Part shown: in pieces, positions 7,611 to 15,600 of the stretch | Layout of the letters: every line of letters begins with the position of its first letter | Numbering within the stretch: position 1 is the stretch's first letter | Assembly: GCF_001708965.1 (NCBI RefSeq) | Contig: NZ_LVJW01000003.1 | Coordinates: forward strand, 310,001-374,000 | From: Candidatus Thiodiazotropha endoloripes | Lineage (GTDB): Bacteria; Pseudomonadota; Gammaproteobacteria; Chromatiales; Chromatiaceae | Reading direction: 5' to 3' | Length of the DNA stretch: 64,000 bases | The notes under the pieces: generated by a model | The model's input: only the letters and a program-made list of their open reading frames with translations | Databases searched by the model: none | What the model was told of the DNA's origin: nothing | Position numbers and translations under genes: made by a program

Positions 7611-9107
7611 TCAGAGTACAGGATCCAATGGCAGCAGGCCCCATAAGTCGACTTGCAATCTTTTCAGGAAACCAACCTCTTGCTGATCAATGTCAACCGA
7701 GGCGTCCCAGCTGTTTTCTGGCTGCATATCCCGGCGAATGGCCTGAGCAACCTGATGTGCAATTTTCGAATCATCAATCACCACACCCACTTCGGTATTG
7801 AGATTTGCCGATCTGGGGTCGAAGTTGAAGGTGCCTATGTAGGTGATCTGACGATCAATGACCAAGGATTTTGCGTGTAAGGCGAAGATGGGTGAGGTTT
7901 TGCCAAGCTGCTCATGCCGATCGATAAGTTGACGGTGGATCCCTGGATCGGGTTTGAATTCGTAGATGCTGATGCCAAGATCCAGTAGCCTCTGCTTCTG
8001 TTTATGATAGCCGGAGTAGGCTTGCAGATTATCGGTTGAGGCAAGGGAGTTGGTGACGATGGCGATCTTCACCCCTTTGGACAAAAGCCCGGAAAAAAAT
8101 TCAAAACCGCCTTCCGGCATGATCAGATAGGGGCTCTCAATCAGTATCTCTTTCTCAGCCCTGGAAAGCAGTTCGATCAACGATGCAGTACTGTGACCGC
8201 CACCACCCAGGTTATTGCGCTGGTTGTTCTTGCCCGGTAGGTCATGGATATAGGCCACATCCGTCCAGTGCAGTTGGGTGAAAATCTGTTCGACCCGCGT
8301 CACCATATTGGTGATTGCGATGCGGATCTCGGGTGCGAAATTGAGTGGATTGCCGGCATATTGGTGGAGCCATTCGGTATAGTCTTCGATCTGCTCGGGG
8401 GTCAAATTGTGCTTCTCTTCTGCAAGCAGGTTGCTAAGAGAGACTGACAGGGGGCTTTGCCAAAAGTTGTCGAAACTTTGCTGTATCCGGGGTAATACAG
8501 AACCGGCAACCATCACATCCCGATCGCGGAAGTTATAGGTATGATCGTAATCATAATACTCATCGGCCATATTGCGTCCGCCGGTGATCGCAATGGTCTG
8601 GTCGTAGATTACGACTTTGTCATGCATGCGTTGATTGGAGCTGCGAAAGTCCGTGATCAGATGCCAGAGCTGTGACAGTGTTCCTCTGCCTACTGAGTGT
8701 AGCGGGTTATAGATTTTGATCTGGATGTTGGGGTGTGCATCCAGAGAGAGCAGTGTCTCCGGTTCAGCGTCGATCAACAGGTCATCGACTATGACCCTTA
8801 CCCTGACGCCCCGTTCGGCAGCGGTGAGAAGGGACTCACTGGCAAGCGTGCCGATATTATCCGTACTCCAGATGAAATATTGTACATCGATTGTTTTCTG
8901 TGCGGATTCGGTGAGCCAGGCCCGGGTTAGCAGTGACTCCTCACCTTTTTCCAGAATATAGACACCACTCTGTCCCGGATGCTGTTGGCTCAGTTCATTC
9001 AAGTGTTCCAGGATACTGGCCTGTAACGACAGTGAGATCAAAAGAACCGGCACGATCTGAGTGCACAGTTTTACGATCCATTTTCCAAGTTTAACTGGTA
9101 AGTGCAT
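7611..9107 (-). CDS. Phospholipase D superfamily protein, ClsC (YmdC)-like cardiolipin synthase
   Basis: A 498-residue membrane-associated PLD-type enzyme with both HKD motifs. The first is H162-x-K164-x4-D169 (HDKVVIYDQTIAITGGRN); the second is H411-x-K413-x4-D418 (HAKSLVIDRQITYIGTFN). An N-terminal hydrophobic segment (about residues 15-33) would anchor or export it. Length and spacing of the motifs fit ClsC, which joins phosphatidylglycerol and phosphatidylethanolamine to make cardiolipin. A different phosphatidyltransferase or a phospholipase is possible. It lies downstream of the TRAP genes on the same strand but about 330 bases away, so it is probably separate. Confidence 0.85.
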   Translation of the reverse strand: MHLPVKLGKWIVKLCTQIVPVLLISLSLQASILEHLNELSQQHPGQSGVYILEKGEESLLTRAWLTESAQKTIDVQYFIWSTDNIGTLASESLLTAAERGVRVRVIVDDLLIDAEPETLLSLDAHPNIQIKIYNPLHSVGRGTLSQLWHLITDFRSSNQRMHDKVVIYDQTIAITGGRNMADEYYDYDHTYNFRDRDVMVAGSVLPRIQQSFDNFWQSPLSVSLSNLLAEEKHNLTPEQIEDYTEWLHQYAGNPLNFAPEIRIAITNMVTRVEQIFTQLHWTDVAYIHDLPGKNNQRNNLGGGGHSTASLIELLSRAEKEILIESPYLIMPEGGFEFFSGLLSKGVKIAIVTNSLASTDNLQAYSGYHKQKQRLLDLGISIYEFKPDPGIHRQLIDRHEQLGKTSPIFALHAKSLVIDRQITYIGTFNFDPRSANLNTEVGVVIDDSKIAHQVAQAIRRDMQPENSWDASVDIDQQEVGFLKRLQVDLWGLLPLDPVL

Positions 9108-9435
9108 GTTGTCGATTGTTTGATAAAGGCGCTATTCCCGAATCTCTCTGAAGATTTTCGGTTTCAATGGATTCATGAGGTAATGGGCATTTAGTTGGCT
9201 GAGGTATCCATAGAACAGGTTCCATGTATGGTAATGGTAACTGGTATCAGTATAAGGTGTTGCTATCACAGATACATCCATGGTTTTGAGAAGAGCATCA
9301 CCGATAGAAAAACCAAATCAACCATTTTGTGGTCGGTATCAAGACCGTAGCGCGGATCAGGCCTTTTGGGTTATGTATCCAGGCTGGTCTGAAGAGCAAG
9401 TGGCAAATCCGATGTGGGGCAGAGATGGTAATACG
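9108..9435. other. Intergenic, no gene recognised
   Basis: About 330 bases between the PLD gene and the TRAP large permease gene. It contains a short rightward open frame (9280-9462) that runs into the permease gene and has no coding character. I see no convincing terminator or repeat. Confidence 0.5.
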
Positions 9436-10842
9436 TCATGCATAGCCGATCAGGCTGGGTAGCCAGAGGACTATATTCGGAAATGCGATCAGGGTGCCGA
9501 TGGTGATCACATCAGCGACAAAGAAGGGAGTACAGCCGCGGAATACATCCTGAACCGTGCATTCAGGTCGTACGCCTGCGACCACAAAGCAGTTCAATCC
9601 GATCGGTGGGGTGATCAGGCAGAGCTCCGCCATTTTGACCACGATAATGCCAAACCAGATGGAGCAGCCTACGCCGGATACGCCGAATGCGGATTCCGCT
9701 GCGGTGACCGCCTCTCCGCCGTTCAGGGCGATCACGGCCGGATAGACCACAGGCAGTGTCAACAGCAGCATGCCGATGGCGTCCATGAACATGCCGAGTA
9801 CCGCATAAGCGCAGAGAATCAACAACAGGGTCAGTATCGGACTCTGTTCCAGACTGACGATCCAGTCTGAAAAGGCGCTTGGCAGATCGGCAAATCCGAG
9901 GAACCTCACATACAGCAACACCCCCCAGATTATGGTGAATATCATTACCGTCAGCTTGGCGGTTTCCATCAGGGAGTTTTTTACTTCCGGCCAGCGAGCC
10001 CCCCGGTAGAGTGCCATGCAGAGAATCACGAAGGCGCCCAGTGCACCCGCCTCCGTGGGTGTGCCCACACCGCCGTAGATGCAAATCACGATAATCCCGA
10101 CGACAAAAAAGATCGGCAGTGCCCCGGGGAGAGACTGAAAACGCTGTTTCCAGCTAAAGCCGGTGATCGGTGGGCCAAAATTTTTGCGGGTCTTGGCCAG
10201 CAGAATAACCAGGCCTCCGTAAATCAGTGCCGAAACTGCGCCTGGAAGAAAACCGGCCATCAGTAATGCCCCCACATCCTGCTCCACGATAATCGCGTAG
10301 ATCACCAGAATTGCCGAGGGTGGAATCAATGAGGCCAGGGTGCCGCCGGCAGCGACCACCCCGGCAGCGAAACGTTTGTCGTAGCCGAGTTTTAACATTT
10401 CGGGTACGGCAATGCGGGCGAATACCGCCGATGTGGCCACTGATGCGCCTGAGACGGCGGCAAATCCCGCTGTGGAGAAGACGGTTGCCACCCCCATGCC
10501 GCCAGGTAACCAACCAAGCCAGCGTTTTGCCGCTTCGAACAGGGCACGTGTCAAACCGGCATGATAGGCCAGAAAACCGATCAGGATAAAAGTGGGTATC
10601 AGAGAGAGCGCCAGGGTGGAGACTTTGGAGTGGGGAATGGTCCCTGCCATTTTGACGGCCACGCCAAACCCTTTCTCAAATCCCAGCTTGGCACTAAAGA
10701 TCCATAACAGACCGAGAAAACCGGCCAGGGCGGCAGCAAAGGCAACCCGTACGCCGATGACCACAAAAAAAAGCATCGCCCCGGTCACCCACAGACCGAT
10801 GCTGATGGAATCCATGTTGGCCATGGTTTCGATCAGGCTCAT
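9436..10842 (-). CDS. dctM: TRAP transporter large permease (DctM family)
   Basis: A 468-residue inner-membrane protein with about 12 hydrophobic segments, including the family-typical GLTRALFEAAKRWLGWLPGGMGVATVFSTAGFAAVSG and ASLIPPSAILVIYAI. It is the ion-coupled transport channel of a tripartite ATP-independent periplasmic transporter, driven by a sodium or proton gradient. The first codons overlap the stop of the small permease gene (ATGA, 10839-10842). The C-terminal region has LITPPIGLNCFVVAGV, another family hallmark. The substrate is probably an organic acid but cannot be read from this subunit. Confidence 0.93.
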   Translation of the reverse strand: MSLIETMANMDSISIGLWVTGAMLFFVVIGVRVAFAAALAGFLGLLWIFSAKLGFEKGFGVAVKMAGTIPHSKVSTLALSLIPTFILIGFLAYHAGLTRALFEAAKRWLGWLPGGMGVATVFSTAGFAAVSGASVATSAVFARIAVPEMLKLGYDKRFAAGVVAAGGTLASLIPPSAILVIYAIIVEQDVGALLMAGFLPGAVSALIYGGLVILLAKTRKNFGPPITGFSWKQRFQSLPGALPIFFVVGIIVICIYGGVGTPTEAGALGAFVILCMALYRGARWPEVKNSLMETAKLTVMIFTIIWGVLLYVRFLGFADLPSAFSDWIVSLEQSPILTLLLILCAYAVLGMFMDAIGMLLLTLPVVYPAVIALNGGEAVTAAESAFGVSGVGCSIWFGIIVVKMAELCLITPPIGLNCFVVAGVRPECTVQDVFRGCTPFFVADVITIGTLIAFPNIVLWLPSLIGYA

Positions 10843-11471
10843 GAGTGATCCCTGTTGCCTTCAAACTCTCCCATCACCGATTCTGCCTCCTTGGCTGCCA
10901 CGGTGGCTGCGTTCTCGATCAAGGGTACGGCGATGGGTTGCTCGCCACCCTCTTTGAAGGCCCTGGCATAGCCCCAGATCTGCAGTATCAGGCGTACTGC
11001 CAAGACGCTTAGTGCCAGGGGCACTACCAGCTTGGCAGGCCAGGTGGGCAGGTTGATATCCAGCGATGAGTCGCCAATATCGTAGGCTCGCCAGAAGTGC
11101 AGATAGGAGCCATAGATCAGTACCAGAGTGACCAGCAACATCAGCACCACCGAAACCAGCTCGGCAAACCAGAGCAGCCGTCCATGTAACTGACCAATCA
11201 GCATATCCATTCTGATGTGGCCGCCAAGTCGTTTGGTGTAGGCGATGCCAAGAAAGGCGATAAAAGCCATCGCCTGTTCAACCCAGTCCACATAGCCATC
11301 TATTGGCATGGAGAAGAGCCATCGGCCCAGTACATTGACGGTGGCAAGTATCACCAATAGAAAGATGGTAATGCCGCCAATCAGATTGAGTAACGATTCC
11401 AGTCTGAAAAACAGACGATCAGCCAGGCTCAATCGCGATTCGTCATTCAGAATGGTTGCTGTATTGGACAT
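10839..11471 (-). CDS. dctQ: TRAP transporter small permease (DctQ family)
   Basis: A 210-residue protein with four hydrophobic segments between about residues 30 and 175 and the family-typical WVEQAMAFIAFLGIAYTKRLGGHIRMDML. It joins DctM in the membrane and is needed for docking of the binding protein. The tail beyond residue 180 is soluble and longer than in many DctQ proteins. An AGAGGTGG ribosome site precedes the ATG. It starts 50 bases after the binding-protein gene, consistent with a dctPQM operon. Confidence 0.9.
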   Translation of the reverse strand: MSNTATILNDESRLSLADRLFFRLESLLNLIGGITIFLLVILATVNVLGRWLFSMPIDGYVDWVEQAMAFIAFLGIAYTKRLGGHIRMDMLIGQLHGRLLWFAELVSVVLMLLVTLVLIYGSYLHFWRAYDIGDSSLDINLPTWPAKLVVPLALSVLAVRLILQIWGYARAFKEGGEQPIAVPLIENAATVAAKEAESVMGEFEGNRDHS

Positions 11472-11521
11472 GGTCCACCTCTAACCTGTCATCGGCGGCA
11501 GTACTGTTGCCGATAATCGGA

Positions 11522-12526
11522 CTATTTCTCAAACAGCTCAGTGGTGAAATCGAAGAGCGCCTGTGAATCAAATTTACCGGCATATTTTTTGATCCATTCC
11601 GCTCTCACCGATTCTGACAATTTGTTCAGTTCTGTTGTCTGCGCTTGAGTAAAGGTGACCTTGGTGAGTCCTTCGTCCACGACAGCCTTCTGATATTTGC
11701 CAGTGGTGTTCTCTTCATAGTTCTTTACATAGAAGGCCAATGCTTCATCCACAGAGCCGAGCAGCGCCTCACGATGAGCCGGTTTCAAACTGTTGAGTGC
11801 GTCGGTATTGACGACTACCGGGCAGTTGGCTGAGCCGAGGTTGAGATTGGTGGTATACCATTTGCCCACCTTGTAGGATTTGGTGGCCAGATGGGCATGG
11901 GGAGCGAAGGAGGCGGCATCGATTACGCCAGAGTCCATCGATTGACGTACTTCAGAGAAGGGCACGCCGGTTTTGACCGCCCCTAATTTACCTAAAACCC
12001 CCATGATGCCTCCTGGGCCGCGTACCCTGAGCCCCTTGAAACCCCCCAGCCCCTGTATCGCATCCCCCTTGCTGACGATATTGTATTGCGGCAGTGGAGT
12101 AGGCATCAGCAGTGTGGCATTCCAGCGAGCCAGATCCTTTTTCACGATAGGGTGTTTGAAGACTTCTGTATAGATTTCGGCAACCCTGGTCAGTGAGAGG
12201 GTGCGGGAAAAAGGTAGTTCAGTCACTGTAATACTGGGGTTTTTCGCGGTGTGATAGAAAGAGCAGAATTGGGCCATTTCAAACGCGCCAATGGAGATTC
12301 CATCCAGATTTTCACGGGATTTTGAGAGGCCGCCGTAGGAGATGTTCAGTTTAAACTCGCCCTTGGTCTTGGCTTCAACCAATTCGGCCAGCTTTTCCAC
12401 ATTCTCAGTAAAGGCCCGACGTTTTCCCCACAGGGAGACGTTCCACTCCGTGGCTGCATAGGTTTCACTGGTGATGAAAACTCCGATCAGTATGGCCGGC
12501 AGAAGGCGGCTGGCTGTTTTATTCAT
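11522..12526 (-). CDS. dctP: TRAP transporter substrate-binding protein (DctP family)
   Basis: A 334-residue periplasmic protein with a signal peptide (MNKTASRLLPAILIGVFITSETYA). It has the DctP-like arrangement: NISYGGLSKSRENLDGISIGAFEMAQ in the first lobe, then FKGLRVRGPGG containing the arginine that usually binds a substrate carboxylate, then VVVNTDALNSLKPAHREALL. It captures the solute for the membrane subunits encoded immediately downstream. A strong GGAGGAG lies before the ATG. A partial copy of the dispersed repeat lies about 70 bases upstream. Confidence 0.9.
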   Translation of the reverse strand: MNKTASRLLPAILIGVFITSETYAATEWNVSLWGKRRAFTENVEKLAELVEAKTKGEFKLNISYGGLSKSRENLDGISIGAFEMAQFCSFYHTAKNPSITVTELPFSRTLSLTRVAEIYTEVFKHPIVKKDLARWNATLLMPTPLPQYNIVSKGDAIQGLGGFKGLRVRGPGGIMGVLGKLGAVKTGVPFSEVRQSMDSGVIDAASFAPHAHLATKSYKVGKWYTTNLNLGSANCPVVVNTDALNSLKPAHREALLGSVDEALAFYVKNYEENTTGKYQKAVVDEGLTKVTFTQAQTTELNKLSESVRAEWIKKYAGKFDSQALFDFTTELFEK

Positions 12527-13013
12527 TGTGTTTCTCCTCCGGTATCACAAATGTTTACCCGATAGGGTATGAGCATTGTCCTGTTGTGTTTCCTGTTGAC
12601 AGGCCCTAAGCAAGTTCAAATCAGAAGATTAGCAGGAATGGAGAGGCAAGTTTAGATTAACCTGCTGATGAAGGGGGTTGTTGGCTTGTTTCTGACCGCC
12701 ACGGTCACCAAATCGAAATTGTGTGGTCTGGATTAGCACATTATGGGTGGCCTGAGAGATTGCCAGGTTTGCAGAGGGCCGAAATCCGTGCAAGGAGAGA
12801 TGAATTGGTGGAAACAGTTTGTATCAATGCAAGTGAAAAATTAACAAATGGTGTGTGAATAGTGATCAATGAATTGATCTGCCAGGCATTAAGGTATAAA
12901 TCAGGCATTCTCTCTGGTTGGTTGAACAGAGAATAGGCCGGAATAAAGCGACTTATTTCACGTGGATTGTAATGAGTTGCTAATTGTCTCATTCAGTGGA
13001 AGAGGAGAAGCAA
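12527..13013. other. Intergenic between divergent dctP and a secreted-protein gene
   Basis: About 490 bases that should hold two divergent promoters. It contains a partial copy of the dispersed repeat (GTTGACAGGCCCTAAG at 12595-12610). The rest is AT-rich with no recognised gene. A leftward open frame at 12741-12992 has no coding character. Confidence 0.5.
12594..12610. repeat. Partial copy of the dispersed repeat
   Basis: TGTTGACAGGCCCTAAG matches the right half (GTTAACAGGCCCT) of the 31-nt repeat with one substitution. It lies about 70 bases upstream of the leftward dctP start and has the same orientation as the full copies. Confidence 0.45.
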
Positions 13014-13673
13014 ATGAAAAAACTGGAAGTGTTATCAAAGTCTGTTCTGCTTTCTATCTTTATCCTCACCTCCCTTGCTGTGTCTGCGGCCCCTGTAGAG
13101 TATGTTGGCCAGGGTGAGGTTGTTGGTTTTGATGGGGAAAAGCGTTGTATTCGGGTCAGTATGCATGTGGAAGATAGGATGGTTGAGTCGATTGGTGTGC
13201 CGCCGGATTATGCAACCTGGTTTGATGCGGTAGGTTATTTTCCGATCTATACCTATCTTGTGGAAGTCGAAGGGCTGGGGGTCTATGCCGGAGCAAACGG
13301 TCGTCTGAATATCTGGTTAAATCAGACGCCTGGCGATCGACAGTTCTATACGGAGGAGTTGGAGATACTGGAGGATCATGGATTGATGCAGTTTAACGAT
13401 GGTACGGGTGGAGATTATGACTGGGCATCCTGGTTGGATACGGTCCCCAGCTATGAAATCGCGCCAGAGTTGGTTATCCGGCGATTGAACATCACCCCGG
13501 GTTATGGATTCGATCTGGGTAATGATATCCATCTGTTTCCAATGCCGAAAAAGTGTTATTGCAAGAAGGCTCGAGGCTCCAAGTACGACAACATCCGGAA
13601 TAAATCAGGTAAACGCCGTTGTGGGTGTAATTCAGCACGCCTGGAGTATTCCGGTTCCGGGCACCGTTTGTGA
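13014..13673 (+). CDS. Secreted protein of unknown function, possibly frameshifted at its C-terminus
   Basis: A 219-residue product from the ATG at 13014, chosen because AGGAGA precedes it and because it gives a clean signal peptide (MKKLEVLSKSVLLSIFILTSLAVSA). The mature part is acidic and aromatic (YATWFDAVGYFPIYTYLVEVEG) and has no recognised domain. After about residue 175 the composition switches abruptly to Lys, Arg and Cys (MPKKCYCKKARGSKY). In the +1 frame the same bases read ...NQVNAVVGVIQHAWSIPVPGT, so the reading frame may have slipped near the A-run at 13549-13553. The function is unknown. Confidence 0.6.
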   Translation: MKKLEVLSKSVLLSIFILTSLAVSAAPVEYVGQGEVVGFDGEKRCIRVSMHVEDRMVESIGVPPDYATWFDAVGYFPIYTYLVEVEGLGVYAGANGRLNIWLNQTPGDRQFYTEELEILEDHGLMQFNDGTGGDYDWASWLDTVPSYEIAPELVIRRLNITPGYGFDLGNDIHLFPMPKKCYCKKARGSKYDNIRNKSGKRRCGCNSARLEYSGSGHRL

Positions 13674-13793
13674 GCGGAAATCGTACTGGGCTGTATCGTG
13701 CAGAGCTGTAACCATGGCCTGGACAACGTTTGTCCTGAGGTGAAAAATTTCAGGGTCGTTTATGTTGTTCCTGTGTAACTGGTTGCCGTCAGA

Positions 13794-13827
13794 GGCAGGA
13801 TAGGGCCGCTTTGAACCTTATCCTGCC
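13794..13827. terminator. Hairpin between convergent genes
   Basis: GGCAGGATA and TATCCTGCC form a 9-base-pair stem, extended by GG/CC with a bulge, between two convergent genes. Neither side has a strong T-run, so its role as a shared terminator is only likely from position. Confidence 0.4.
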
Positions 13828-13834
13828 AATGGGC

Positions 13835-15337
13835 CTATTCCCAGGGGTAACTGTCGAATATGGCAATTGGAAAGGGGCCGAACACATCAGTACCGATTTT
13901 GTATTTGATGAAGTAGTCGCCTGGCGGAATTATGCCTGAAGGGGGGCTGTACGCCTCCAGCATGTCACCAGTCCCTGAGCTGGTTTTTGCCGGTGTGTAC
14001 TGATCAAAAGAAGAGGGTTCATCGTTGTGCGCTGGCCAGAGTTTTGACGATACAGGTTGACTGGGCCAGGCATTACTGATCATTACTACAAACACCTCGC
14101 CGTTCTTCCGCACCACTCTGTCAGAAATGGATATGGAGGGTCGCTGTTGGTTGCCCCAATATTCCGGATAACTGGCGACATGGGCATAATCTCTTATATT
14201 GAGCCACATAGGGTACTCAAAACCATCCAGCCATTCGGGGTCGATCAGATAACCATCACCAACCGCGTCAGGTTTCACCGCGCTCTCCCAGGTAATGGAT
14301 AGATCGGTAAAGTTGCCAAGGTTCCTTATGTTGTCCAGCTGGGGGATGCGTGATGCAAGGGTTGCGTCTGATTTGAGGATTTTCCACATATCACTGAGGA
14401 AGAAAAAGTGTCCGAGTGAGGAGAGGTGCAGACGATCATGGGATAACAGACCAAGTCGGGCGGGCCTGAAATAATCGGTGTGCACAACCACATCGGCAAG
14501 GTTCTGGCACTCTGCGTCCAATGCTCGCCAATCCCTTAAACGGTCCTGCATCATTGGCTCAATGATCTTCTCCAATTCAGTGGCTTCAGAGGTATACAAT
14601 CCAGTTTCACCCGGCATGGTGCTTGTGGAGTGCAGATGGGGAATACAGTACTTCTTTTTCATTTCGGATTCGGATTTGGCGCCATGTTGAACTTCATCAT
14701 AGGGTATCTGCCTGGAGTAGATGATGACTGCATCCGGGCTGCCTGCGCGTAGGGCCGCATAGAGGGCTTGTGCATCACCGATAAGTTGTGAACCCGATCT
14801 GTTGTCAATATTCAGTATCGCGTCGGTAATTCCCAGCTCAACCACGATGATGTCTGGGTTCATGGAGTTGGTTATTTCCACATAACTCTTGCCGGTTTCC
14901 GGATCAGTGCTGTTCAATGCTGTGAAATGGCTGAGTGCTCCGGACCCGGTGTGGCGTATATCCACATCAACACCCTCAGCATCAAACGCACGTTGCGCCA
15001 GGGCTGACCAGGTGTCGAACCAGGGGAAGACAATCTCAGATGCACCCAATACTCCAATCTTGCCCGCATCTCCTTTGCATAGTGTGATGGTGTCACCTGT
15101 ATTGAAGGCGTAGGCCGTGGGTGCACGCTCAATGTCCCAGCTGACGTCAGTGATCCCGGTGACTTTGACAAGTTCATCAATACCGTCTTCGAGTCGCAGG
15201 ATTCTTGCCCAGAACCAGTCACCTGCATCCAGGAGCGGAAAGCCGGACGATGAGGCGACCGTCACTGATTGGTCGTTCTCAGTGATATTTGAAGTCAGTA
15301 CAGTGTGTATAACGCCAGAACAGTTTTTTTCTGCCAT
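13835..15337 (-). CDS. SGNH-fold hydrolase-like protein with phage-tail-type N-terminal domain
   Basis: A 500-residue protein without a signal peptide. Residues 10-88 (TSNITENDQSVTVASSSGFP, then VKVTGITDVSWDIERAP) resemble the small beta domain seen in phage tail and neck proteins. From about residue 90 there is an SGNH/GDSL-like domain. Block I is GVLGASE (candidate nucleophile S100), block III is ELGITD (residues 168-172, GITD in place of GxND), and block V is D301-R-L-H304. This suggests an esterase or carbohydrate deacetylase acting on an unknown substrate. The C-terminal 120 residues look like a separate beta-rich domain. It is single and converges with the preceding secreted gene. The fold is inferred from three weak motifs. 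Confidence 0.55.
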   Translation of the reverse strand: MAEKNCSGVIHTVLTSNITENDQSVTVASSSGFPLLDAGDWFWARILRLEDGIDELVKVTGITDVSWDIERAPTAYAFNTGDTITLCKGDAGKIGVLGASEIVFPWFDTWSALAQRAFDAEGVDVDIRHTGSGALSHFTALNSTDPETGKSYVEITNSMNPDIIVVELGITDAILNIDNRSGSQLIGDAQALYAALRAGSPDAVIIYSRQIPYDEVQHGAKSESEMKKKYCIPHLHSTSTMPGETGLYTSEATELEKIIEPMMQDRLRDWRALDAECQNLADVVVHTDYFRPARLGLLSHDRLHLSSLGHFFFLSDMWKILKSDATLASRIPQLDNIRNLGNFTDLSITWESAVKPDAVGDGYLIDPEWLDGFEYPMWLNIRDYAHVASYPEYWGNQQRPSISISDRVVRKNGEVFVVMISNAWPSQPVSSKLWPAHNDEPSSFDQYTPAKTSSGTGDMLEAYSPPSGIIPPGDYFIKYKIGTDVFGPFPIAIFDSYPWE

Positions 15338-15600
15338 CTATGGCCTCCATTTTCAGACTGTTGCCGATTCCTCTAGCTTAGCGTTCAGGTTGAATGTCCC
15401 TGATTGTCACTATCCAGATGTTTGATACTCCTTGATCATGGTGCTCACATTGATAGAGATAGAGAGAAAGCAGAGGTTGCCTGCGTTTAATGCACCTGAG
15501 AGTGAAATATAATTACCGGAACTGGTTAGTCGTTACTACAGCATAGCTGTATAAGTCGGCCTACAGGGTTTAATTTTGTGAAATCAGTCTGTTTTTACCG

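Noticed and set aside
9280-9462. Small rightward open frame after the PLD region
   Set aside because: It overlaps the end of dctM, has no ribosome site and no recognisable product.
12741-12992. 83-codon leftward open frame in the dctP upstream gap
   Set aside because: The composition is not protein-like and it overlaps the ribosome-site region of the secreted-protein gene.
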